Below, in pieces: positions 1 through 8,929 of a DNA stretch of 64,000 bases (positions are counted from its first letter, which is position 1; the number at the start of each line of letters is the position of its first letter). The position numbers were made by a program, and so were the translations under genes. The DNA is from Streptomyces sp. NBC_00457 (GTDB taxonomy: Bacteria; Actinomycetota; Actinomycetes; Streptomycetales; Streptomycetaceae): the NCBI RefSeq assembly GCF_036014015.1, contig NZ_CP107905.1, forward strand, positions 868,001 through 932,000, in the 5' to 3' direction. The notes beneath the pieces are model-generated. The model saw nothing but the letters and a program-made list of their open reading frames with translations. It had not been told where the DNA came from and searched no databases.

Positions 1-683
1 GGACGGACTGGGCCGCCCTCACCGAGGAACTGGACACGTACGGCAGCGCGCGGACGGACCGGCTGCTGACCCCGGCGGAGTGCCGCGACCTGGCGGCGCT
101 GTACGAGAAGCCGGAGCTGTTCCGGACCACCGTCGACATGGCACGGCACCGCTTCGGCTCGGGCGAGTACCGCTACTTCACCCATGACCTGCCCGCCCCG
201 GTGGCCGCCCTGCGCGCCGCGCTCTATCCGCGTCTGCTGCCGATCGCCCGTGACTGGGCGGTCCGGCTCGACCGTCCGGCGCCCTGGCCGGACTCGCTCG
301 ACGAGTGGCTGGAGCGCTGCCACGCGGCCGGGCAGGACCGGTCGGCGCAGATCCTGCTGCGCTACGGGGAGGGCGACTGGAACGCGCTGCACCGTGATGT
401 GTTCGGCGAGATGCTGTTCCCACTCCAGGTGGTCGTCGGACTCGACGCGTACGGCACCGACTACACCGGCGGCGAGTTCCTGATGGTGGAGCAGCGGCCC
501 AGGGCCCAGTCGCGGGGCACCGCCACCGCGCTCGAGCAGGGCCACGGCCTGGTCTTCACGACCCGGGACCGGCCCGTGCGCACCCGGCGCGGCTGGTCGG
601 CCGGGGCGATGCGGCACGGGGTGAGCCCGGTGCGCTCCGGCCACCGGCACTCGCTGGGGCTCGTCTTCCACGACGCGTCCTGA
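1..683 (+). CDS. 2OG-Fe(II) oxygenase, 5' end outside window
   Basis: The reading frame is open from base 3 to the stop at 683, so the gene begins upstream of the window; an ATG at 138 is internal and conserved-looking sequence precedes it. About 226 residues are visible. An H-x-D motif (HRD in the context ALHRDVFGE) and a distal histidine in the GHRHS segment near the C-terminus, followed by a hydrophobic strand, form the facial triad of Fe(II)/2-oxoglutarate dioxygenases. Overall it resembles the family annotated as oxygenases acting on alkylated DNA (PF09859 type). That substrate is a family inference, not visible here. It ends 110 bases before an ECF sigma gene on the same strand. Confidence 0.8.
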   Translation, partial: TDWAALTEELDTYGSARTDRLLTPAECRDLAALYEKPELFRTTVDMARHRFGSGEYRYFTHDLPAPVAALRAALYPRLLPIARDWAVRLDRPAPWPDSLDEWLERCHAAGQDRSAQILLRYGEGDWNALHRDVFGEMLFPLQVVVGLDAYGTDYTGGEFLMVEQRPRAQSRGTATALEQGHGLVFTTRDRPVRTRRGWSAGAMRHGVSPVRSGHRHSLGLVFHDAS

Positions 684-712
684 GTCCGGCACGGGCGAGC
701 GGTGAGGCGTAG

Positions 713-746
713 GTCACAATCCGGCCGTCGATGTCACAATCCGGCC
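713..746 (+). promoter_or_regulatory. direct repeat upstream of the ECF41 sigma gene
   Basis: GTCACAATCCGGCC occurs twice, at 713-726 and 733-746, 20 bases apart. The second copy contains TGTCACA (732-738), the -35 element reported for ECF41 sigma factor targets. A clear CGTC -10 element at the right distance is not visible, so autoregulation is a suggestion only. Confidence 0.45.
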
Positions 747-793
747 CCCTGCGGCCCTCGCAGTAGTGAGCGCACCACTGCGGAGGCCTGTTC

Positions 794-1723
794 ATGTCCG
801 AGTTCCCTGTGCCCGACACCGACGAGCGACTCAGCGAGGCGACCGGAGTCTTCGTCGACCACCGTGAGCTGTTGTTCGGCCTCGTCTACAACATCCTGGG
901 CAGTGTCGCGGACACCGAGGACGTGCTCCAGGAGACCTGGCTGTCCTGGACGGCCAGGGGCCGGGGCCGCGATCTCGACGGGATCGACAACCCCCGGGCG
1001 TATCTGGTCCGGATCGCCGTCAACCACGCGCTGGGACGACGCGCCGCGATCAACCGCTCTCGCGAGACCTACGTCGGTCCCTGGCTGCCGGAGCCGCTGG
1101 TCGCCGACGACGACGCCGACGATCCCGCGCTGCGCACCGAATCCGTGTCGCTGGCGATGCTGGTGGTGCTGGAGTCGCTCACGCCGCTGGAGCGCGCGGT
1201 GTTCGTGCTGGGCGAGGTGTTCGGGTACGCCCACACCGAGATCGCGGAGCTGATCGACCGCACCCCGGCGGCCGTACGGCAGCTGGCGCATCGGGCGCGG
1301 GCGCATGTGCACGCGCGTCGGCCGCGGTACCAGGCGCATCCGCGGGTGCGCCGGGAGGCGACCGAGCGGTTCGTGCAGGCGGCCCTCGGCGGGGACATCG
1401 CCGCGCTGATGGAGATCCTCGCCCCGGACGTGACGGTGTGGTCGGACGGCGGCGGCAAGCGCAGGGGCACGGCGCTCCGCCCGGTGCGCGGCCGGGACAA
1501 GGCGGTCCGCCTCATCGGCTCGCTCGGCGCCCGGGGTGCCGTACAAGGCCTCGAACTGCGCTACCGCCGGGTCAACGGCGACGAGGCGATGGTGCTGTTC
1601 CAGGGCGACGAGCCGTACGCGGTGATGGTCATGGACCTCACGCCCGAGGGCGACCGGGTGTCCGGCGTCTACATCGTCAGCAATCCCGACAAGCTCACGC
1701 ACGTCCACAAGGAGGAGGCGTGA
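794..1723 (+). CDS. ECF sigma factor, ECF41 group (SigJ-like) with SnoaL-like C-terminal extension
   Basis: A 309-residue sigma-70 family factor. Residues about 10-80 form region 2 (FVDHRELLFGLVYNILG, then DTEDVLQETWL) and about 110-165 form region 4. The linker carries YVGPWLPEP, the extension carries DGGGK (about residue 218), and the C-terminus has NPDKL; these three motifs mark the ECF41 group, whose fused SnoaL-like domain replaces a separate anti-sigma factor and modulates activity. The start is an ATG 13 bases after GCGGAGG. The stop codon overlaps the GTG of the cytochrome b gene (GTGA at 1720-1723), so both are translated together. ECF41 genes normally sit beside a carboxymuconolactone decarboxylase, oxidoreductase or epimerase gene, so this partner is unusual. 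Confidence 0.9.
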   Translation: MSEFPVPDTDERLSEATGVFVDHRELLFGLVYNILGSVADTEDVLQETWLSWTARGRGRDLDGIDNPRAYLVRIAVNHALGRRAAINRSRETYVGPWLPEPLVADDDADDPALRTESVSLAMLVVLESLTPLERAVFVLGEVFGYAHTEIAELIDRTPAAVRQLAHRARAHVHARRPRYQAHPRVRREATERFVQAALGGDIAALMEILAPDVTVWSDGGGKRRGTALRPVRGRDKAVRLIGSLGARGAVQGLELRYRRVNGDEAMVLFQGDEPYAVMVMDLTPEGDRVSGVYIVSNPDKLTHVHKEEA

Positions 1724-3246
1724 CCACCACCGTGCGGCCCGGGAAGGGCGAGCGGCTCGCCGACTGGTTCGACGGCCGCCTCGGCACCCACACGCTCGGC
1801 AAGAAGTACCTGCGGAAGGTCTTTCCCGACCACTGGTCGTTCCTGCTCGGCGAGGTCTGCCTGTACAGCTTCATCGTGCTGATCCTCACCGGCGTGTGGC
1901 TCACCTTCTTCTTCCATCCGTCGATGAACGAGGTGGTGTACCACGGCAGTTACGTCCCGCTGAACGGCGTCCGGATGTCCGAGGCGTACGCCTCCACCCT
2001 GGAGATCAGCTTCGATGTGCGCGGCGGGCTGCTGATGCGGCAGCTGCACCACTGGGCGGCGCTGATCTTCGTGGCCGCGATGCTGACGCACATGATGCGG
2101 CACTTCTTCACGGGTTCGTTCCGCAAGCCGCGTGAGATCAACTGGCTGTTCGGCTGGTCCCTGCTGTTCCTCGGCCTGTTCGAGGGCCTGATGGGCTACT
2201 CGCTGCCGGACGACCTGCTGTCGGGGACGGGGATGCGGTTCGTCGAGGGCGCGCTGCTGTCGGTGCCGATCGTGGGGACGTATCTGACGATGTTCCTGTT
2301 CGGCGGCGAGTTCCCCGGCGACGACATCGTGGCCCGCTTCTATTCGCTGCACATCCTGGTGGTCCCCGGCATCATGGCCGCGTTGGTGGTGGCGCACATC
2401 CTGCTGGTCTTCTACCACAAGCACACGCAGTTCGCGGGCCCCGGCCGCACCGAGCGCAATGTCGTCGGCTCGCCCTTCATGCCGGTGTACATGGCCAAGG
2501 CGGGCGGCTTCTTCTTCCTGGTCTTCGGCGTCCTCACCCTGATCGCGGCGGTCGCGACGATCAACCCGGTCTGGCAGTACGGTCCCTTCCGCGCCGATCA
2601 GGTCTCCACGGGCGCCCAGCCGGACTGGTACCTGGGGTTCGCGGAGGGTCTGGTCCGGGTGATGCCGGGCTGGGAGATCAATGTGTGGGGGCACACGCTG
2701 GTCATGGGTGTGCTGATCCCGGTCGTCGTCTTCCCGCTCCTGCTGCTCTTCATCGGCGTGTATCCGTTCCTGGAGGGCCGGATCACCGGGGACAAGCGAG
2801 AGCACCACCTCCTGGACCGGCCGCGCAACCGCCCGGTGCGTACGGGCATCGGCGCGGCCTGGATCAGCCTCTATCTGATCCTGCTGGCGGGCGGCGGCAA
2901 CGACATCGTGGCGACCCGGCTCCATCTGTCGATCAACACGGTGACATGGGCGGTGCGGATCGCCGTGTTCGTGGTCCCGGTGGTCGTCTTCGTCGTCACC
3001 CGGCGCATCTGCCTGGGCCTCCAGCTACGCGACAAGGAGCTGGTGGCGCACGGCCGGGAGACCGGTGTGATCAAGCGGCTGCCGCACGGCGAGTACGTCG
3101 AGGTCCACCAGCCGCTCGATCAGGCCCGGCTCCACACCCTGACCGCCCATGAGCGGCCAGGGGAACTGGTGGAGGTGGAACGCGCGAGCCTCAGCCCTGA
3201 TCCGCCACGAAGGACGCCATCCGGGTCAGGGCGGAGTTCCAGTTGA
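1720..3246 (+). CDS. cytochrome b subunit, QcrB-like paralogue
   Basis: A 508-residue membrane protein of the bc1-complex cytochrome b family. Paired haem-ligand histidines are visible in helix B (LHHWAALIF to MMRHFF) and helix D (SLHILVV to AHILLVF), and the quinol-site motif appears as PDWY in the context [11 protein letters not shown]. The C-terminal portion carries further hydrophobic helices. The GTG start at 1720 follows AAGGAGGAGG and overlaps the sigma factor stop. No cytochrome c (QcrC) or Rieske (QcrA) gene is adjacent, so it is not the main qcrCAB locus; it may serve another electron-transfer partner or replace QcrB in certain conditions (inference). Its last 56 bases overlap the convergent GH9 gene. 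Confidence 0.88.
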   Translation: MTTTVRPGKGERLADWFDGRLGTHTLGKKYLRKVFPDHWSFLLGEVCLYSFIVLILTGVWLTFFFHPSMNEVVYHGSYVPLNGVRMSEAYASTLEISFDVRGGLLMRQLHHWAALIFVAAMLTHMMRHFFTGSFRKPREINWLFGWSLLFLGLFEGLMGYSLPDDLLSGTGMRFVEGALLSVPIVGTYLTMFLFGGEFPGDDIVARFYSLHILVVPGIMAALVVAHILLVFYHKHTQFAGPGRTERNVVGSPFMPVYMAKAGGFFFLVFGVLTLIAAVATINPVWQYGPFRADQVSTGAQPDWYLGFAEGLVRVMPGWEINVWGHTLVMGVLIPVVVFPLLLLFIGVYPFLEGRITGDKREHHLLDRPRNRPVRTGIGAAWISLYLILLAGGGNDIVATRLHLSINTVTWAVRIAVFVVPVVVFVVTRRICLGLQLRDKELVAHGRETGVIKRLPHGEYVEVHQPLDQARLHTLTAHERPGELVEVERASLSPDPPRRTPSGSGRSSS

Positions 3247-5425
3247 TGGTGTGCTCGTTCGTCGACCAGGACTGGATGTCGTCGATGTAGCAGAACTGGC
3301 CGACACAGCCCTGGAGTTTGCTCTGTGCGTAGGGGTCCTGGATGCTCGAGTTGGGGCCTCCGGCGAGCGTGCCCTTCGGCGGGTTCGGCAGATTCGGGTC
3401 GAGCTGGCGGGCGTACCAACGGCTGTGCTGGTTGCGGGCGTCGACGTCGCCGTAGCCGGTGACGTAGGAGATGTTCAGCGCGTTGCGGCCGAGGATGTAG
3501 TCCATGCTCTGCAGTGCGCCGTCCCGGTACTTCGAGGCGCCGGTGAGGTCGTACGCGGTGGCGATGACGACCGCGTTGTGCAGGATCTGGTGGTTGGAGC
3601 CCCAGTCGTAGAGGTTGTCCGCGGGGGCGTACGGCATGCCGTACGGCTGTGACTTCAGGGTGGCCAGGTAGGTGTCGGCGCCCTTGATCACCGACTGGCG
3701 CACCTTGTCCCGGCCGGGCAGCTTGCTCGGGACGGTCGCCAGGTCCAGTCGTCCGGCGGCGGCCGTCCTGGCCCAGTCGTAGCCGAGGGGTCCGAAGATG
3801 TCGGCCGTGTGGACCGGCGAGTTCAGGATGTGCTTCTCGAACTCCTTGTGCCCGGTGGTGAGATACAGCTGGGCGGCGGCCCAGTAGAACTCGTCGGTCG
3901 CGTCGGTGTCGGGGTAGGCGCCGCCTCCGGTGCCGTCGTTGGGGTCGGGGTGGACCGCGGGGTGCGCGAGCGCCGCGGACCAGGCCTTGCGGGCGGCTGC
4001 CAGCGCCTCGGTCGCGAACTGGCGGTCGTAGGGCCGGTACAGCCGTGCCGCCTGCGCGGCCGTCGCCGCCAGGTTCAGGGTCGCCTCGGTGGTCGGCGGG
4101 TGCAGTTCGCGCTTCTGCGGATCGTCGCTGGGCAGCAGGGGCAGGCCGGTCCACTGCTCGTCGTGCATCTTGTGGTGGGCCATGCCGGCGAGCGGCTGCC
4201 CGTCCGGCACCTGCATCTTCAGCAGGAACTCCAGCTCCCAGCGGGCCTCGTCGAGGATGTCCGGCACCTTGTTGCCGCTCTCCGGTATGGCGAGCGAGCC
4301 GTCGCCGAGCTTCGCCGGGTGGCCGGTGCGGGCCAGCAGGGAGCGTTCGTAGGTGCTGAGCACCTCCCAGGTGGAGATGCCGCCGTTGACGACGTACTTG
4401 CCGTGGTCGCCGGCGTCGTACCAGCCGCCGGTCACGTCGAGCGTGTAGTCGCAGACGCCGGGCTGGCAGGGGACGTTCGCGTCGCCCTGGTTGGGCGCGA
4501 CGTTCACATGGCCGGCGGGGCGTCCGTAGCCGGGCCGCAGGTCGTCGCGGATGGCGATGCCGCTGCGCTGCGTGTAGTAGTACTTCACCGCGTCCACGCG
4601 CAGTTGCTCATAGGCGCGCGCGTCGATGTCGAACGGGCGGCTCGTCTCCCCGTCGGCCACCAGGGTGAAGCCCTGTCCGCGCCCGCGGTGGGCTCCGAAG
4701 TCGATCGAGTGGACGTTCTGCGCCGACGACACGTCGGTGCCGCGCGGCACGGTCCAGCCGTGGGCGACCGTCGTCCCGGCGGCGTTCTTCAGCTGCCAGG
4801 GCAGCTTGCCGGTGGCGTCGGTGACCAGCGTGGCGTTCTTGGGTCCCGCGGGCAGATAGGCGACCTGGTTGACCCGCACGCGCGGGCCGGTGTCGGGCTC
4901 GTACGGCTCCGGCTCCACCCCGCCCAGCAGCGACACGTCGTCCATGCAGAACCGCCAGTCGTCCGCCTGGCCGCCGAGCTGGAAGCCGACCTGGCCCTGG
5001 GTGGTGTCGACGGGCGAAGTGAACGTGTAGGCATACGAGTTGCCGGAGACGCTCAGCTGCGGGCTCACCTCGAACCAGGTGTCGTACGGAGCCACCGACA
5101 GCCCCACGATCGCACGCACCACATGGCCCTCGGGCGTGCCGTTCGCGGTGAAGGAGATCCGGTACGACTCCCCCTTCACCAGGGTGACGTCGTTCTGGCC
5201 GACGGCCGCGTCCCAGCGGTTGGCGGTGCCTCCCGGGACGTCCGCGCAGAGCTGTCCGCCGGACAGACCGGCGGTGACGTTGGTCGTCGTCCACCAGGGA
5301 TCGACGGTGGTGTCGAAGGTGCCGTTCTTGAGTTGCTCGACCTCGTCGGCGGCGGCCGGCAGCGCGGTCAGCGCCGCCGCCAGCAGGGCCATCAGGGACA
5401 ACAAGGCGGTTCTGCGTCTTTTCAC
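3191..5425 (-). CDS. secreted glycoside hydrolase family 9 endoglucanase
   Basis: A 744-residue secreted cellulase. Residues 1-27 are a signal peptide ([15 protein letters not shown]...). About 30-165 form a CBM4/9-like jelly-roll module, about 181-275 the Ig-like CelD N-terminal domain, and about 276-740 the (alpha/alpha)6 catalytic domain. The GH9 nucleophile motif DAGD is at 337-340, the histidine-signature region NQHSRW at 665-670, and the general acid lies in NEHTINWN (Glu724). The GTG start at 5425 has a GAGGAG site seven bases upstream; a longer reading to 5569 would place the signal peptide internally. A perfect CebR operator lies 42 bases upstream, so expression is expected to be repressed without cello-oligosaccharides. 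The product should attack cellulose outside the cell. Confidence 0.93.
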   Translation of the reverse strand: MKRRRTALLSLMALLAAALTALPAAADEVEQLKNGTFDTTVDPWWTTTNVTAGLSGGQLCADVPGGTANRWDAAVGQNDVTLVKGESYRISFTANGTPEGHVVRAIVGLSVAPYDTWFEVSPQLSVSGNSYAYTFTSPVDTTQGQVGFQLGGQADDWRFCMDDVSLLGGVEPEPYEPDTGPRVRVNQVAYLPAGPKNATLVTDATGKLPWQLKNAAGTTVAHGWTVPRGTDVSSAQNVHSIDFGAHRGRGQGFTLVADGETSRPFDIDARAYEQLRVDAVKYYYTQRSGIAIRDDLRPGYGRPAGHVNVAPNQGDANVPCQPGVCDYTLDVTGGWYDAGDHGKYVVNGGISTWEVLSTYERSLLARTGHPAKLGDGSLAIPESGNKVPDILDEARWELEFLLKMQVPDGQPLAGMAHHKMHDEQWTGLPLLPSDDPQKRELHPPTTEATLNLAATAAQAARLYRPYDRQFATEALAAARKAWSAALAHPAVHPDPNDGTGGGAYPDTDATDEFYWAAAQLYLTTGHKEFEKHILNSPVHTADIFGPLGYDWARTAAAGRLDLATVPSKLPGRDKVRQSVIKGADTYLATLKSQPYGMPYAPADNLYDWGSNHQILHNAVVIATAYDLTGASKYRDGALQSMDYILGRNALNISYVTGYGDVDARNQHSRWYARQLDPNLPNPPKGTLAGGPNSSIQDPYAQSKLQGCVGQFCYIDDIQSWSTNEHTINWNSALTRMASFVADQG

Positions 5426-5466
5426 GTCTGGGCTCCTCGGGAGAGGTACGGGTGACGCTACCGGCG

Positions 5467-5480
5467 TGGGAGCGCTCCCA
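5467..5480. promoter_or_regulatory. CebR operator
   Basis: TGGGAGCGCTCCCA is a perfect 14-base palindrome, identical to the published CebR binding consensus of Streptomyces. It lies 42 bases upstream of the GH9 cellulase start, the position expected for repression released by cellobiose. Confidence 0.88.
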
Positions 5481-5578
5481 GATGCGGGCGCGAACCATGC
5501 TTGTGGGAGAGTTGACGGCACGTCAACGGTCCGGACGGGACTGGTTGGACACCGTCCCGCCCGGATCACGTGGGCCGA

Positions 5579-8500
5579 TCAGCCGGCCGGAGCCTCCAGC
5601 CTGCTGATCCGTATCGCCCCTCGGGCCTCGCCCGGATGACCACTCGTCATGGTGAGCCGCAGCCGGGAGCCCCGTACGGCGTCGAAAGTGATCACGGTCG
5701 GCTCGCCCGAGGCGCCGGCCCAGTCGACGCCCGCCCCGTCGACCGGCTCGTACCGGCGGCCGTCCCACACCGCGACCTCGACCGACGCGGGCAGCGAGTG
5801 CGTCGAGTCCACGGTGAACCAGACCTCCACCCGCTCCAGGGTCCGGGACCGCCCCCAGTCGACGGAGACCCAGTCCTCCTCGCGGGCCCCGTCGAAGGCG
5901 GGCAGCAGGGGCGTGGCGGCCTTGAAGAAGGCGTTGGACCAGCCGGTGGCCGGGTCGCCGTCGAGCATCGCCGCGGGCAGGGAGTCCGGGCGGCCGGAGT
6001 AACTGGCGTCCGCGTAGGGGTAGTTCGGGGGCGCCGGGTGGTCGGGCTTGAATGGCGCCGCAGGAGTGGTCGCCGCCGACCGGGCGGGAGTGGTGCGCAC
6101 CGACGCCGTGCCCGTGCGCAGACCTTGCGCCCGCGCCGTCACCTTCAGCGTGCCTGCCTTCGTGCCGGACCGGACGATCGCGAGCGCCTTGCCGTGGAAG
6201 GCGGTCCGGGTACTGGCCTGATAGCGCTCGGCACTCTCCTGCCGACCGTTGTCGAGCCCGGCGAGGGAGCCGCCGGTCACGTCGAAGGCGATCAGATGCT
6301 CGGCGTCGGGCACGACCACCCCGCGGGCGTCCACGACCTCCGCGGTGAGGAAGACCAGCGAACGGCCATCGGCGGCAAGGGACTTGCGGTCCGGGGTGAG
6401 CCGTACGGCATACGGCTTTCCGGCCGTGCGCAGCACATCCGTGGCGACCACCTTGCCGTCGCTGCGGGCCACCGCCTTCAACTCGCCGGGTGCGTACGGC
6501 ACTTTCCAGGTCAGATGGAGCTTGCCCGCGCTGCCGTTCGGGCTGGTGTAACTGCCGGGGTAGGGGCCGTCGGTGAAGGTCTTGTCGTCGCCGGTGGCCT
6601 CGGTGGTCTCCAGGTAGGCGCGGCCGTCGACGGTCTTCTTCGTGTCGAAGCGCCGTACGCCCTGGGACGTGCCGTTGAGGAACAGCTCGACGGTGTCGAC
6701 GTTGGCGTACGCCCAGACCTCCACGACATCCCCCGGTGCGTGGTTCCAGGTCATGGGCAGCAGATGCACCATCGGCTGGCTGATCCACTGGCTCTGGAAC
6801 AGGTAGTACATGTCCTTCGGGAAGCCCGCCGTGTCGACCGCGCCGAAGAAGGACGCCTTCACCGGGAAGACGTCGTACGGCGTGGGCTCCCCGATGTAGT
6901 CGATGCCCGACCACAGGAACTGGCCCGTGAACCACTTCCGGTCCCGGTCCTTCTTGTGGCCGTACTCGCCGCTCATCGTCCAGGAGGCGAGGTTGTTGTC
7001 GTAGGAGGAGGTCGCCCGCCTGCCGGGGGTGTAGTTCTCGCCGGTGTTGAGGCGCTCGGGCTCCTGGTAGGTGCCGCGGGTGGAGGTCTCGGACGAGGAC
7101 TCCGACTCGAACAGGAACAAGTGGGGGTAGGCGGCGTGGAGTTGGTCGACGGACTTGGCGGTGTTGTAGTTCAGCCCGAGTCCGTCGAGCTTGGCCAGCA
7201 TCAGGTCGGCGGCCGAACCCTTCGCCGGGAGGCGGCGGTATTTGTCGGAGCCGATGACGAGGGGGCGGGTGTCGTCGGCGGCCTTGATGGCGGCGATGAT
7301 GCGGTCCGCCATGGCGAGTCCGGCGGTGGTCGTGGAGTCGGGGACCTCGTTGCCGATGGACCACATGATGACGGCGGGCGAGTTGCGGGCGGCGCAGACC
7401 ATTTCGGTGGTGTCCTTCTCGCACCACTCGTCGAAGAACCGGCCGTAGTCGTAGCGGTTCTTGCCGGTGCGCCAGCAGTCGAAGTTCTCCACCAGCATCA
7501 CCACGCCCAGTTCCTCGCAGACCTGGATGACCTCCGGCGCGGGCGGGTTGTGCGAGGTGCGCAGGGCGTTGACGCCCATCGACTTCATGATCACCATCTG
7601 TCTGCGCACCGCGTCCTCGCTGACCGCCGCGCCGAGCGCGCCCAGGTCGTGGTGCAGGTCGACGCCCTTGAGCTTGGCGGGGACTCCGTTGAGCCGGAAG
7701 CCGTCGTCCGGGTCGATGCGGAGGGTGCGGATGCCGAAGGGGGTGCGGTAGGTGTCGACCGCCTTGCCGTCGATGCGGAGTTCGGTGTGGAGGGTGTAGC
7801 GGTGCGGGTCCGTGAAGTCCCACAACCTGGGTCTGCCGACGGCGAGTTCGTGGGTCTGCGTCGTCCGGTCGCCGACGGTGACGGTGGTGGACGTCCGGGC
7901 GGCCGTACGGCCGTCGGCGTCGACGACCCGCGATCTCACCTCGACTTCCTGGACGTCGCCCGACTCGTTCACCACGGACGTCCGCACTCGTACGACGGCC
8001 CGCTCCTCGGTGATCTCCGGCGTGGTGACGTAGGTGCCCCAGCGCTCCACGTGCACCGGCTCGGTGACCACCAGCCGGGCCTCGCGGTAGATGCCGCTGC
8101 CCGAGTACCAGCGGCTGCTGGGGAGTTGGTTCTGCACCTTGACCGCGAGGACGTTCTCGGTGGTGCCGTCGGTGTGCAGGAGGTCCGTGAGGTCGAGGGC
8201 GAAGCCGGTGTAGCCGTAGGGGTGGCGGCCGGCTTCCTTGCCGTTGCAGTAGATGTACGAGTCCATGTACACGCCGTCGAACTCCACCGAGATCCGGCGG
8301 CCGGCGAAGGCGGGCGGCAGGGTGAAGGCGAGGCGGTACCAGCCGAGGCCGCCGGGGAGGAAGCCGGTGCCGCTGGTCGTGCCGTGCTCGGTGGTCGGGG
8401 TCTGCTCGATGCTCCAGTCATGGGGGACGGCGACCTCGCGCCAGTCCGAGTCGTCGTATGCGGGCGCGGCGGCGTCGGCGTAGGCGCCGGTCGGGTCGGT

Positions 8501-8674
8501 GATGCCGCCCGGGTTGACCAGCGCGAAGCGCCAGCCGTCGCGCAGGGCGACGGTGCGGCGGCCGGATGCGCCCGCGACCGCCTCGGCGGCCCCCGCCGCC
8601 GGGGTGGCCAGGAGCACCCCGGCGGCGGGTGCGGTCGTAGAGGCGATCAAAACCGATCTGCGAGTGACCGTCAT
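5579..8674 (-). CDS. secreted glycoside hydrolase family 2 protein with C-terminal discoidin-like module
   Basis: A 1031-residue exported beta-glycosidase, probably beta-galactosidase type. The N-terminus TRRSVLIAS followed by an alanine-rich stretch resembles a twin-arginine signal. Residues about 45-210 form the sugar-binding jelly roll, 210-315 the Ig-like domain, 318-600 the TIM barrel, then further Ig-like domains, and about 885-1030 an F5/8-type (discoidin, CBM32-like) module. Catalytic acid/base Glu443 lies in WSIGNEVPDS and the nucleophile Glu523 in LFLFESESS. It is transcribed in the same direction as the GH9 gene, 153 bases upstream of that gene's start, but the CebR box lies between them, so they are probably separate units. 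The exact substrate cannot be read from sequence. Confidence 0.9.
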   Translation of the reverse strand: MTVTRRSVLIASTTAPAAGVLLATPAAGAAEAVAGASGRRTVALRDGWRFALVNPGGITDPTGAYADAAAPAYDDSDWREVAVPHDWSIEQTPTTEHGTTSGTGFLPGGLGWYRLAFTLPPAFAGRRISVEFDGVYMDSYIYCNGKEAGRHPYGYTGFALDLTDLLHTDGTTENVLAVKVQNQLPSSRWYSGSGIYREARLVVTEPVHVERWGTYVTTPEITEERAVVRVRTSVVNESGDVQEVEVRSRVVDADGRTAARTSTTVTVGDRTTQTHELAVGRPRLWDFTDPHRYTLHTELRIDGKAVDTYRTPFGIRTLRIDPDDGFRLNGVPAKLKGVDLHHDLGALGAAVSEDAVRRQMVIMKSMGVNALRTSHNPPAPEVIQVCEELGVVMLVENFDCWRTGKNRYDYGRFFDEWCEKDTTEMVCAARNSPAVIMWSIGNEVPDSTTTAGLAMADRIIAAIKAADDTRPLVIGSDKYRRLPAKGSAADLMLAKLDGLGLNYNTAKSVDQLHAAYPHLFLFESESSSETSTRGTYQEPERLNTGENYTPGRRATSSYDNNLASWTMSGEYGHKKDRDRKWFTGQFLWSGIDYIGEPTPYDVFPVKASFFGAVDTAGFPKDMYYLFQSQWISQPMVHLLPMTWNHAPGDVVEVWAYANVDTVELFLNGTSQGVRRFDTKKTVDGRAYLETTEATGDDKTFTDGPYPGSYTSPNGSAGKLHLTWKVPYAPGELKAVARSDGKVVATDVLRTAGKPYAVRLTPDRKSLAADGRSLVFLTAEVVDARGVVVPDAEHLIAFDVTGGSLAGLDNGRQESAERYQASTRTAFHGKALAIVRSGTKAGTLKVTARAQGLRTGTASVRTTPARSAATTPAAPFKPDHPAPPNYPYADASYSGRPDSLPAAMLDGDPATGWSNAFFKAATPLLPAFDGAREEDWVSVDWGRSRTLERVEVWFTVDSTHSLPASVEVAVWDGRRYEPVDGAGVDWAGASGEPTVITFDAVRGSRLRLTMTSGHPGEARGAIRISRLEAPAG

Positions 8675-8929
8675 GGCGGCTCTCCCTCATCAGGGCCCAG
8701 AAGTACTCACAACTGATCGTGAACAAACAGATTCTGACGGTGACCCACATGAGGCCGTCAAGGGGCGGGTGAGGTGCTTCTGTCCCAGGGGTCACATCGG
8801 CCGGATCTCTCTCTTGACCCAGGGTGCCGGACTACTCATGGTTCCCGTTCACGCGGGACCGCGACGCACTAGGCTGGAACTGAAGTGACCCATCTGTTCA
8901 CTGTGCGTACGCGCGATGGAGCGACGACG

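Noticed and set aside
5570..8716. A 1048-residue open frame on the plus strand, antisense to the GH2 gene
   Set aside because: Low-complexity Val/Gly/Arg/Asp sequence without family motifs; the minus frame has full GH2 domains and catalytic residues. Antisense frames are common at high GC.
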